NCBI GenBank assembly: GCA_902480035.1
Contig: CABSRC010000031.1
Coordinates: 1-15,560 of the forward strand
Source: an uncultured Streptococcus sp.
GTDB taxonomy: Bacteria > Bacillota > Bacilli > Lactobacillales > Streptococcaceae
Direction: 5' to 3'
DNA length: 15,560 bases
The notes beneath the pieces are model-generated. The model saw only the letters and a program-made list of their open reading frames with translations, was not told the DNA's origin and made no database searches. Of this stretch, positions 7,772 through 13,848 are shown one piece after another. A program made the position numbers and the translations under genes. The number at the start of each line of letters is the position of its first letter. Position 1 is the stretch's first letter.

Positions 7772-8638
7772 ATGATTAATTCAATTGTTTCACAAGGTTT
7801 AATTTGGGCCATTTTAGGGTTAGGAATCTTTATGACCTTCCGAATTCTAGATTTTCCAGATATGACGACAGAAGGGTCCTTCCCGCTTGGAGGAGCGGTG
7901 GCGGTGACCTTGATTACTAAAGGGGTCAACCCACTCTTTGCGACGCTGGCTGCTATTGGTGCAGGATGCTTGGCGGGCCTTGCGACGGGCCTTCTCTACA
8001 CAAAAGGGAAAATCCCCACGCTCTTGTCAGGGATCCTTGTGATGACGTCCTGTAACTCTGTTATTCTCTTTGTGATGCAGCGGGCTAATCTGGGACTTTT
8101 GGGCTATAAAAAAATTCAGGAATTTCTTCCTTTTGCCAGTGGGTTCAATGAGATCCTGATTGGTTTAATTTTCGTAACGCTTGTGATCCTTGGTTTGATC
8201 TTCTTCTTGGATACACGCTTGGGTCAAGCCTATATTGCGACAGGGGACAATCCAGACATGGCCAAAAGTTTTGGGATCAACACCGACCGGATGGAATTGA
8301 TGGGCTTGGTCATTTCAAATGGGATTATTGCTCTTTCTGGTGCACTGATGGCTCAACAAGAAGGCTATGCGGACGCTTCACGTGGGATTGGTGTCATCGT
8401 TATCGGGCTTGCCAGCCTCATTATTGGAGAGGTTCTCTTTTCAAATGTCACCTTGACAGAGCGCTTGCTCAGTATTGCGATCGGATCGATCGCCTACCAA
8501 TTTTTGATTTGGGCCGTGATTGCGCTTGGCATCAATACCAGCTATATTCGAATCTTCAGTGCCTTGATCCTAGCTATCTGCCTGATGATTCCAACCTTTA
8601 AGGGAAAAATCATGAAAGGAGCGAAACTCAGTAAATGA
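7772..8638 (+). CDS. ABC transporter permease, COG4120 / TrpY-like
   Basis: This 288-residue integral membrane protein has eight or nine hydrophobic segments and forms the pore of an importer with the ATPase encoded next. The N-terminal stretch around 25-40 (LDFPDMTTEGSFPLGGAV) is characteristic of the COG4120 permease family. That family includes the tryptophan transporter permease of S. pneumoniae. SD GAAGGGAG lies seven bases before ATG. The stop overlaps the ATPase start as ATGA, so the two are translationally coupled. In the usual operon a COG2984 substrate-binding lipoprotein gene precedes the permease. Here the preceding gene is the adhesin with its own terminator. Tryptophan or another aromatic substrate is inference from family only. 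Confidence 0.85.
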   Translation: MINSIVSQGLIWAILGLGIFMTFRILDFPDMTTEGSFPLGGAVAVTLITKGVNPLFATLAAIGAGCLAGLATGLLYTKGKIPTLLSGILVMTSCNSVILFVMQRANLGLLGYKKIQEFLPFASGFNEILIGLIFVTLVILGLIFFLDTRLGQAYIATGDNPDMAKSFGINTDRMELMGLVISNGIIALSGALMAQQEGYADASRGIGVIVIGLASLIIGEVLFSNVTLTERLLSIAIGSIAYQFLIWAVIALGINTSYIRIFSALILAICLMIPTFKGKIMKGAKLSK

Positions 8639-9399
8639 CAGCAATTGTAGAATTAAAAAATGTAACCAAAGCTGTGAGCAATGGGATGAATGAAGAAAAA
8701 GTCATTTTGGATGATGTCTCCTTGGAAATTCGAGAGCATGATTTTATCACGATTTTAGGGGGCAATGGAGCTGGAAAATCAACCCTCTTTAATACCATTG
8801 CTGGGACACTTCCGGTGAGCAGTGGAAAGATTTATATTCTAGGGGAAGATGTGACCAACTATTCTCCTGAAAAGAGAGCCAAGTACCTATCGCGGGTCTT
8901 TCAAGATCCTAAAATGGGGACAGCGCCTCGCATGACAGTAGCGGAAAACCTCTTGGTAGCGAAGTTTCGCGGAGAAAAACGTGGCTTGATTCCGCGTCAC
9001 TTGGCCAGCTATAAAGAAGAGTTTCAAACAGTCCTTGCTAAGATCGGCAATGGTTTGGAAAATCATATCGACACAGCAGTTGAGTTTCTATCAGGGGGAC
9101 AACGACAAGCCTTGAGTCTGTTGATGGCGACACTGAAACGTCCAGAACTCTTGCTTTTAGACGAACACACCGCAGCCTTGGATCCAAAAACTAGCCAGGC
9201 TCTCATGACCTTGACGGATGAGTTTGTGAAACAAGATGCCCTCACAGCGCTTATGATCACCCACCATATGGAAGATGCTTTGAAATATGGCAATCGCTTG
9301 ATTGTCATGAAAGACGGGCGCATCGTCCAAGACCTCAGTCAAGAAGAAAAAGCCCAAATGACCATCGCAGACTACTATGAATTGTTTGAGAAAGAATAA
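8635..9399 (+). CDS. ABC transporter ATP-binding protein, COG1101 / TrpZ-like
   Basis: This 254-residue cytoplasmic ATPase powers the importer formed with the preceding permease. Seen: Walker A GGNGAGKST at 42-50, Q-loop region VFQDP near 88-92, signature LSGGQRQ at 152-158, Walker B LLLLDEH at 172-178 and H-loop ITHH with H210. The length is normal for the family and all catalytic motifs are intact. Its stop codon falls inside the first bases of a streptococcal intergenic repeat (TAAGATACAAAG), so that repeat abuts the gene directly. No terminator of the simple kind is seen until 9779-9810, although the repeat hairpins could attenuate or stabilise the 3' end. Confidence 0.88.
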   Translation: MTAIVELKNVTKAVSNGMNEEKVILDDVSLEIREHDFITILGGNGAGKSTLFNTIAGTLPVSSGKIYILGEDVTNYSPEKRAKYLSRVFQDPKMGTAPRMTVAENLLVAKFRGEKRGLIPRHLASYKEEFQTVLAKIGNGLENHIDTAVEFLSGGQRQALSLLMATLKRPELLLLDEHTAALDPKTSQALMTLTDEFVKQDALTALMITHHMEDALKYGNRLIVMKDGRIVQDLSQEEKAQMTIADYYELFEKE

Positions 9400-9553
9400 G
9401 ATACAAAGGGCGTAGCGGATACAGTCAAAATAGGGAGTAGGACAGAAGCGATATCATTTATAAACGCTTCGTCGTCCTACCCCCACAAGGCTGATTAGGT
9501 ATTCTTCTGAGCTTAGAAAGCGACAGAAGAATCCAATCAGCTACTGTGTCTTG
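9397..9553 (+). repeat. Streptococcal intergenic repeat, copy 1
   Basis: This copy runs from TAAGATACAAAG to CTACTGTGTCTTG. It carries two imperfect hairpins: GTAGGACAGAAGCG pairing with CGCTTCGTCGTCCTAC, and a second built on GGCTGATTAGG...CTTCTG with CAGAAGAATCCAATCAGC. It encodes no protein. The GGGAGTAGGACAGAAG core resembles a repeat type scattered between genes in streptococci. The second copy starts 214 bases further on. Confidence 0.8.
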
Positions 9554-9610
9554 AATTAATTGCTATTCAGCTTGCGTTTTTGACACAATCCGCAGCCCGT
9601 GTTCATTTAC

Positions 9611-9766
9611 TAAGATACAAAGCCCGTAAAATGCAAAGTGAAAATAGGGAGTAGGACAGAAGCGATATGATTTATGAACGTTTCGTCGTCTTACCCCCAC
9701 AAGGCTGATTAGGTTTTCTTCTGAGCTAATCAAGCGAGAAAAGAAGCCAATCAGCTACTGTGCCTT
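9611..9766 (+). repeat. Streptococcal intergenic repeat, copy 2
   Basis: This copy has the same start (TAAGATACAAAG), core and end (CTACTGTGCCTTG) as copy 1. The register is the same over the first half, and there is a single-base length difference in the second half. The hairpins are kept despite substitutions on both arms (for example GCTTC to GTTTC in the first stem). The 57 bases between the copies (9554-9610) show no feature. Confidence 0.8.
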
Positions 9767-9778
9767 GTCTACATGCTA

Positions 9779-9810
9779 AGCTAGAGAGCTTGTTCTCTAG
9801 CTTTTTCTCT
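9779..9810 (+). terminator. Terminator after the repeat pair
   Basis: AGCTAGAGA (9779-9787) pairs perfectly with TCTCTAGCT (9794-9802) around a six-base loop and is followed by TTTTTCTCTTT. It is probably the distal terminator of the ABC transporter operon. Confidence 0.85.
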
Positions 9811-9825
9811 TTCTAAAACACAAGC

Positions 9826-9918
9826 TATTGTTTATAAATATACGTCGTCCTTTCAATGACTGCCTTATACAACAAAAAAGCTTAGAAAGAGGTCAGAAGA
9901 AAACTGCATAAAAATAGG
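9826..9918 (+). repeat. Decayed third copy of the intergenic repeat
   Basis: Short blocks of the repeat occur in the same order as in copies 1 and 2: TTTATAAA, then CGTCGTCCT, then AGCTTAGAAAG, then CAGAAGAA. They are separated by unrelated bases, and the paired left arm of the first hairpin is missing. Confidence 0.45.
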
Positions 9919-9940
9919 AACTAGTTTCAGGTGGAATCGC

Positions 9941-9969
9941 TTGCAATCGCTAAGGGGGTTGAGTATAAT
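9941..9969 (+). promoter_or_regulatory. Consensus promoter for the long untranslated RNA
   Basis: TTGCAA (9941-9946), a 17-base spacer and a perfect TATAAT (9964-9969) predict a start near 9976. This is one of the best promoters in the window. Confidence 0.8.
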
Positions 9970-9981
9970 ATAGTTAGAAAG

Positions 9982-10026
9982 ATGAAGAAGGGATTGATAC
10001 CAATGCCTTATCGAGTTAAAATTTAG
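9982..10026 (+). CDS. Possible leader peptide at the 5' end of the long RNA
   Basis: One frame can start at ATG 9982 (MKKGLIPMPYRVKI, 14 residues, almost leaderless) or at ATG 10003 (MPYRVKI, 7 residues, with AGAAGGG ten bases upstream). It ends at TAG. A translated short frame upstream of a terminator would fit an attenuator. The codons show no run of one amino acid that would suggest a sensed substrate. Chance occurrence is quite possible. Confidence 0.22.
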   Translation: MKKGLIPMPYRVKI

Positions 10027-10355
10027 GTTACTTCGTTTTAGGCCTGTTTTGCTGATAGCTGTTCATGCTCTTATCGTAAAAGAGCAGTTATGTCGTGTGT
10101 GTCGGATCGGTTGGACGGTCGGGCAAGCCTGCTTAGTTTGTCCGGAGACATAAGAAAACGTGGAAATAGTAGGTAGAAGCTTTTTATAAAGGTTTTCAAA
10201 CTTCAATGCGTCCAGTCGAAAGCTCATAAATTTAGATTTGGGATAGCAAAGAAAACCTCTGGTATTTTACACAAATACTATTAAATGAAATCAACATCAT
10301 AAACATTGTTTTGTTAGCCAATAGGTTAATTGCACCAAGTCAGCGAAGCAGACCA

Positions 10356-10390
10356 GGCCTCTAGTCCCGTAAGACTGGAGGCCATTTTTT
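10356..10390 (+). terminator. Terminator between the long RNA and the 180-residue protein gene
   Basis: GGCCTCTAGTC (10356-10366) pairs with GACTGGAGGCC (10373-10383) over 11 bp with one G-U pair around a six-base loop, and is followed by six T. It sits only 28 bases before the ATG at 10418, so expression of the next gene must come from read-through or from a promoter I cannot see. Confidence 0.9.
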
Positions 10391-10417
10391 ATAAAATACC
10401 CAGGAGGAGGTGAGAGT

Positions 10418-10960
10418 ATGGGATTGTCGTATGCGCAAGAATATAGTTGCCGTGACCATTTTCGGCAAAGAGCTTTTGAGCGCTTTGGCGTAGATGATCA
10501 GCACCTAAACAGGTGGATCAACCAACACCTCCCCTCCCTCTCTCCTTATGATAGTAATGTGGTTCAACCAGCTAATACAGAAGCCTATGTAGCCAGTGAT
10601 GGTGTCATCTTTGTCTGCAATATCAAAAGTCGGGAATTTATCACCTGTTTTAAGGCGGTTAATTACCATGAGTCTAAGGAAGAAGAGGAAGCTTATACGG
10701 ACATTCACGAAAGCAATGTCGCTTCTTTCAAAAAAGACATGAACCACTTGGTCAATCGCTATCGACTCAAGGAAGCCAAGGAGCTGTTTGAAAACATTGG
10801 GGAGGATTTGGATGACTTTTATCGCCTGTCCCAAACGGTCAAAAACGGCCAATTGAGCGAACGAAATAGTCAGCGCCTAGAGGAATTGCTGAGCAAATTC
10901 CATGTGATCAAGGCAGCCATGCGGATCATTGAAAATAAACGGGGAGATTATCATTTTTAG
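10418..10960 (+). CDS. Protein of unknown function (180 residues)
   Basis: I do not recognise this gene. The start is secure: a near-perfect AGGAGG lies seven bases before ATG. The product is soluble, without a signal peptide or membrane segment. Residues 1-90 contain HFRQRAFERFG (about 14-24) and a later beta-like stretch YVASDGVIFVCNIKSREFITCF. Residues ~90-180 are charged and helical. An N-terminal HxxxR..ER motif followed by strands such as VIFVCN..REFITCF faintly recalls small RelE/BECR-fold or DUF4258-type proteins, but this is impression only. It lies between the long structured RNA (with terminator) and rnjB, and has its own very strong terminator at 10991-11027. It is thus a single-gene unit, possibly controlled by transcription termination. 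Confidence 0.75.
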   Translation: MGLSYAQEYSCRDHFRQRAFERFGVDDQHLNRWINQHLPSLSPYDSNVVQPANTEAYVASDGVIFVCNIKSREFITCFKAVNYHESKEEEEAYTDIHESNVASFKKDMNHLVNRYRLKEAKELFENIGEDLDDFYRLSQTVKNGQLSERNSQRLEELLSKFHVIKAAMRIIENKRGDYHF

Positions 10961-10990
10961 GGTCTTTTCCCCCTAAAAATAGGCGCCTAG

Positions 10991-11027
10991 AAGTCCTCTC
11001 ATCTACTTTAGATGAGAGGACTTTTTT
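10991..11027 (+). terminator. Terminator of the 180-residue protein gene
   Basis: A perfect 15-bp stem (10991-11005 with 11009-11023) has a three-base loop and a run of six T. A separate perfect 10-base palindrome TAGGCGCCTA lies just before it at 10980-10989. Confidence 0.95.
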
Positions 11028-11042
11028 GCCGTGGAAAGCTTT

Positions 11043-11071
11043 TTGAAAAAAAGAGAAAAAAATTGTATAAT
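11043..11071 (+). promoter_or_regulatory. rnjB promoter
   Basis: TTGAAA (11043-11048), 17 bases, then TATAAT (11066-11071). The predicted start is near 11078, leaving an ~85-base leader before the GTG at 11164. Confidence 0.75.
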
Positions 11072-11077
11072 AGAGTG

Positions 11078-11163
11078 GATATGCAAGTATTTGCAAAGCT
11101 GTAATTCGACTTGGGTGACCAAGGACCGTAAGTATTAAAATAATCACACTAAAGGAGACAACA
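11078..11163 (+). promoter_or_regulatory. rnjB 5' leader with two small hairpins
   Basis: The leader contains TGCAA-GTAT-TTGCA and CTTGG-GTGA-CCAAG (11110-11123), the latter closed by a GNRA tetraloop. A seven-codon frame MQVFAKL (11081-11104) begins almost at the predicted 5' end. Ribonucleases often control their own mRNA through leader structures, so autoregulation is possible but not shown. Confidence 0.35.
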
Positions 11164-12825
11164 GTGAGTAGTATTAAATTAGTTACTCTTGGCGGTGTTC
11201 GAGAAAATGGGAAAAATCTCTACGTTGCCGAAGTGAACGATTCAATTTTTGTCTTGGATGCAGGTTTGAAGTATCCAGAAAATGAGCAACTTGGGGTGGA
11301 TGTCGTCATCCCTAACATGGATTATCTATTTGAAAATAAGGACCGTATTGCGGGTGTTTTCTTGACCCACGGTCACGCGGATGCCATTGGGGCTTTGCCT
11401 TATCTTTTGGCTGAAGCAAAAGTCCCTGTATTCGGGACAGAGTTGACCATCGAGTTGGCTAAACTCTTTGTCAAAAGCAATGACAGTGTTAAGAAATTCA
11501 ACGACTTCCATGTCATCGACCAAAATTCTGAGATTGATTTTGGCGATGCCGTCGTATCTTTCTTTCAAACTACCCACTCCATCCCTGAAAGTATCGGGAT
11601 TGTGATTGGCACTCCTGAGGGCAATATTGTCTACACAGGAGACTTTAAATTTGACCAAACTGCCAGCGAGTCTTATGCGACAGACTTTGCTCGCCTAGCT
11701 GAGATTGGACGCGAAGGCGTGCTCGCTCTCTTGAGTGACTCGGCCAACGCGGATAGCAAGATGCAAGTTGCTAGTGAGCAAGAAGTGGGCGATGAAATCC
11801 TGGATACCATTGCGGACTGGGATGGTCGTGTCATCGTAGCGGCGGTAGCCAGCAACCTTTCTCGGATCCAGCAGGTCTTTGATGCTGCAGCTGGGACTGG
11901 CCGCCGGGTGGTCTTGACAGGGTTTGATGTGGAAAATATCGTCCGCACAGCCATCCGCTTGAATAAATTATCTCTTGCCAACGAAAAACTATTGATCAAG
12001 CCAAAAGAAATGAGCCGTTTTGAGGATCATGAATTGATCATTTTGGAAACAGGCCGGATGGGTGAACCGATCAATGGTTTGCGTAAGATGTCGATTGGTC
12101 GTCACCGCTATGTGGAAATCAAAGATGGGGACTTGGTCTACATCGTCACAACGCCGTCTATTGCCAAAGAAGCAGTGGTGGCACGTGTAGAAAACATGGT
12201 CTATCAAGCAGGTGGAGTTGTCAAATTGATCACGTCCAGCTTGCGCGTATCTGGTCACGGAAACGCACGGGACTTGCAGTTGATGATCAACCTTCTTCGT
12301 CCTAAATATCTCTTCCCAATCCAAGGGGAGTACCGTGAATTGGATGCCCATGCACGAGTGGCAATGGAAGTCGGGATTTTGCCTGAAAACATCTTTATTC
12401 CAAAACGCGGAACGGTAATGGAGTATGAAAAGGGTGACTTCGTTCCTGCCGGTAGCGTCTCAGCGGGAGATGTCATGATCGATGGGAATGCCATTGGTGA
12501 TGTGGGCAATATTGTCCTTCGTGACCGCAAGGTCTTGTCAGAAGACGGGATCTTTATCGTGGCGATCACAGTGAATCGCAAAGAGAAGAAGATTATTTCC
12601 AAAGCGCGCGTGCACACCCGTGGTTTTGTCTATGTTAAGAAGAGTCGGGATATTCTTCGTGAAAGTTGCGAATTGGTCAACCAAAGCGTCGAAGATTATT
12701 TGAATCAAGATAGCTTTGACTGGGGTGAGTTAAAAGGTTTGGTACGCGACAACTTGTCTAAGTTCTTATTTGAACAAACCAAACGCCGTCCAGCCATCTT
12801 ACCAGTCGTGATGGAAGTGAAATAA
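11164..12825 (+). CDS. rnjB: Ribonuclease J2
   Basis: This 553-residue metallo-beta-lactamase/beta-CASP ribonuclease acts with RNase J1 in 5'-to-3' mRNA decay and RNA processing in the cytoplasm. Seen: THGHADAIG at 68-76, where RNase J1 has HGHEDHIG. Replacement of the last motif histidine by alanine (A74) is the mark of J2, which is a weak nuclease and mainly a partner of J1. Further motifs are TTHSIPES, YTGDFKFD and the beta-CASP/C-terminal SGHGNARDL. The start is GTG with AAAGGAG eight bases upstream, and no ATG alternative fits the family N-terminus. The next gene is estA, the order also known in pneumococcus. Confidence 0.95.
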   Translation: MSSIKLVTLGGVRENGKNLYVAEVNDSIFVLDAGLKYPENEQLGVDVVIPNMDYLFENKDRIAGVFLTHGHADAIGALPYLLAEAKVPVFGTELTIELAKLFVKSNDSVKKFNDFHVIDQNSEIDFGDAVVSFFQTTHSIPESIGIVIGTPEGNIVYTGDFKFDQTASESYATDFARLAEIGREGVLALLSDSANADSKMQVASEQEVGDEILDTIADWDGRVIVAAVASNLSRIQQVFDAAAGTGRRVVLTGFDVENIVRTAIRLNKLSLANEKLLIKPKEMSRFEDHELIILETGRMGEPINGLRKMSIGRHRYVEIKDGDLVYIVTTPSIAKEAVVARVENMVYQAGGVVKLITSSLRVSGHGNARDLQLMINLLRPKYLFPIQGEYRELDAHARVAMEVGILPENIFIPKRGTVMEYEKGDFVPAGSVSAGDVMIDGNAIGDVGNIVLRDRKVLSEDGIFIVAITVNRKEKKIISKARVHTRGFVYVKKSRDILRESCELVNQSVEDYLNQDSFDWGELKGLVRDNLSKFLFEQTKRRPAILPVVMEVK

Positions 12826-12836
12826 TAGAAGAAATG

Positions 12837-12872
12837 AAACGCTTGGCGGGCGAAGGCTTGCCGAGTGTTTTT
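12837..12872 (+). terminator. Weak terminator or attenuator between rnjB and estA
   Basis: AAACGCTTGGC (12837-12847) pairs with GCCGAGTGTTT (12860-12870) with two G-U pairs, and only five T follow. I see no separate estA promoter in the short gap, so estA is probably expressed by partial read-through from rnjB. Confidence 0.6.
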
Positions 12873-12894
12873 AACAGTAGAAAGAGGAAAGCAA

Positions 12895-13677
12895 ATGGCA
12901 GTTATGCAGATTGAGTATTATTCAGAAGCTTTGAAGATGGAGTGGGGGGTGTCCGTCCTTTATCCCGATGCATCGCGCGTGGAAGATCCAGCGGATACGG
13001 ATATTCCTGTTCTCTATCTCTTACACGGGATGAATGGCAACCACCACTCCTGGTTGAAGCGGACCAATGTGGAGCGCATCCTGCGCAATACCAATCTGAT
13101 CGTGGTCCTACCCAACACCAATAATGGCTTTTACACAGATACCCAGTATGGCTACAACTACTACACGGCCATTGCGAAAGAATTGCCAGAGACTCTTTCT
13201 CGCTTCTTCCCGAATATGACTAAGAAACGGGAGAAAACCTTTATTGCGGGTCTATCCATGGGCGGCTATGGATCGATGCTCTTGGCTCTCAAGACAAATC
13301 GTTTCTCTCATGCGGCTAGTTTTTCTGGTGCTTTAAGTTTCCATGATAGAGACTTTGAAAACAATGACTTGGAACAACCAGCTTTTTGGAAGGGAATTTT
13401 TGGAGAGATTGAGGATTGGACGACCAGTCCCTATTCGCTAGAGACTGCTGCCAAGAAGTTTTCAGATAAGAAGACCAAACTATGGATCTGGTGTGGGGAG
13501 CAGGATTTCCTTTATGAGGCCAATAATTTTGAAGTCAAGGAACTAGAAAAGTTAGGTTTGGATGTCACCTATACCCACAGCCCGGGCAAGCACGAATGGT
13601 TCTACTGGGAACGTGAGTTGGAGCACTTTTTACAAACCCTACCAATCGACTTTGAATTAGAAGAACGTTTAAAATAA
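12895..13677 (+). CDS. estA: Tributyrin esterase EstA
   Basis: This 260-residue alpha/beta-hydrolase esterase cleaves short-chain acyl esters. The pneumococcal homologue EstA also removes acetyl groups from glycans. Seen: oxyanion-hole region LLHGMNGNHHSW (about 42-53), nucleophile elbow GLSMGG with S121, and probable acid D204 in GEQDFLY and H233 in GKHEWFYW. There is no signal peptide, which is normal for this family. ATG 12895 is preferred over the in-frame GTG at 12865: it is preceded by AGAGGAAA at proper spacing and gives the family's usual MAVMQIEYYS start, whereas the GTG lies inside the right arm of the preceding terminator. Confidence 0.92.
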   Translation: MAVMQIEYYSEALKMEWGVSVLYPDASRVEDPADTDIPVLYLLHGMNGNHHSWLKRTNVERILRNTNLIVVLPNTNNGFYTDTQYGYNYYTAIAKELPETLSRFFPNMTKKREKTFIAGLSMGGYGSMLLALKTNRFSHAASFSGALSFHDRDFENNDLEQPAFWKGIFGEIEDWTTSPYSLETAAKKFSDKKTKLWIWCGEQDFLYEANNFEVKELEKLGLDVTYTHSPGKHEWFYWERELEHFLQTLPIDFELEERLK

Positions 13678-13698
13678 GATACCAATAGATTGGATATC

Positions 13699-13726
13699 AG
13701 TCAGAGCATTTGTTCTGGCTTTTTTC
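13699..13726 (+). terminator. estA terminator
   Basis: AGTCAGAGC (13699-13707) pairs with GTTCTGGCT (13712-13720), two pairs being G-U, and is followed by a run of six T. Confidence 0.8.
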
Positions 13727-13785
13727 ATATATATAGGAAGAAAGACTAGAAAGGTCACTTATTCATTTCAGTCCTGCTTTCTTTG

Positions 13786-13794
13786 TGGTATAAT
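13786..13794 (+). promoter_or_regulatory. gltX promoter, extended -10
   Basis: TGG precedes a perfect TATAAT (13789-13794). The -35 is weak (TTTCAG region). Transcription would start about 50 bases before the gltX ATG. No T-box features are present. Confidence 0.65.
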
Positions 13795-13848
13795 AGGAAC
13801 GATTGAAAAATGAGCTAGAAATAGCGAACAAGATAAGAGGAGAGAAAT

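Larger units (their letters stand above)
9976..10390 (+). ncRNA. Candidate ~415-nt structured RNA of unknown class
   Basis: The stretch is bounded by a consensus promoter and a strong terminator, and no protein gene lies inside it. Seen: a 7-bp hairpin TGCTCTT/AAGAGCA near 10067-10088; a larger domain closed by TATGTC with GACATA (about 10090-10151) that contains GGAC/GTCC and CGGG-CAAG-CCTG stems; and GTATTT/AAATAC near 10261-10277. It lacks the conserved cores of RNase P RNA and tmRNA, the T-box motif, and visible tandem repeats. It could be a free sRNA, or a leader that controls the 180-residue protein gene starting 28 bases after the terminator. A possible short peptide lies at its 5' end (9982-10026). 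Confidence 0.55.

Noticed and set aside
10028..10155. Open frame without ATG (ending ...GQACLVCPET) within the long RNA
   Set aside because: No ATG or GTG with a ribosome site opens it, and an upstream TGA closes the frame. Probably chance.
9976..10390. RNase P RNA or tmRNA
   Set aside because: Length fits, but the conserved GAGGAAAGTCC-type core of RNase P RNA and the GATTCGACAGG / CCA end of tmRNA are absent on both strands.
9976..10390. Type III toxin-antitoxin antitoxin RNA
   Set aside because: Layout is similar, but there are no tandem repeats and the downstream protein does not look like ToxN/AbiQ. Kept only as a loose analogy.
12865..12894. GTG start extending EstA by ten residues
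   Set aside because: It falls in the arm of the preceding hairpin, lacks a ribosome site and departs from the family N-terminus.
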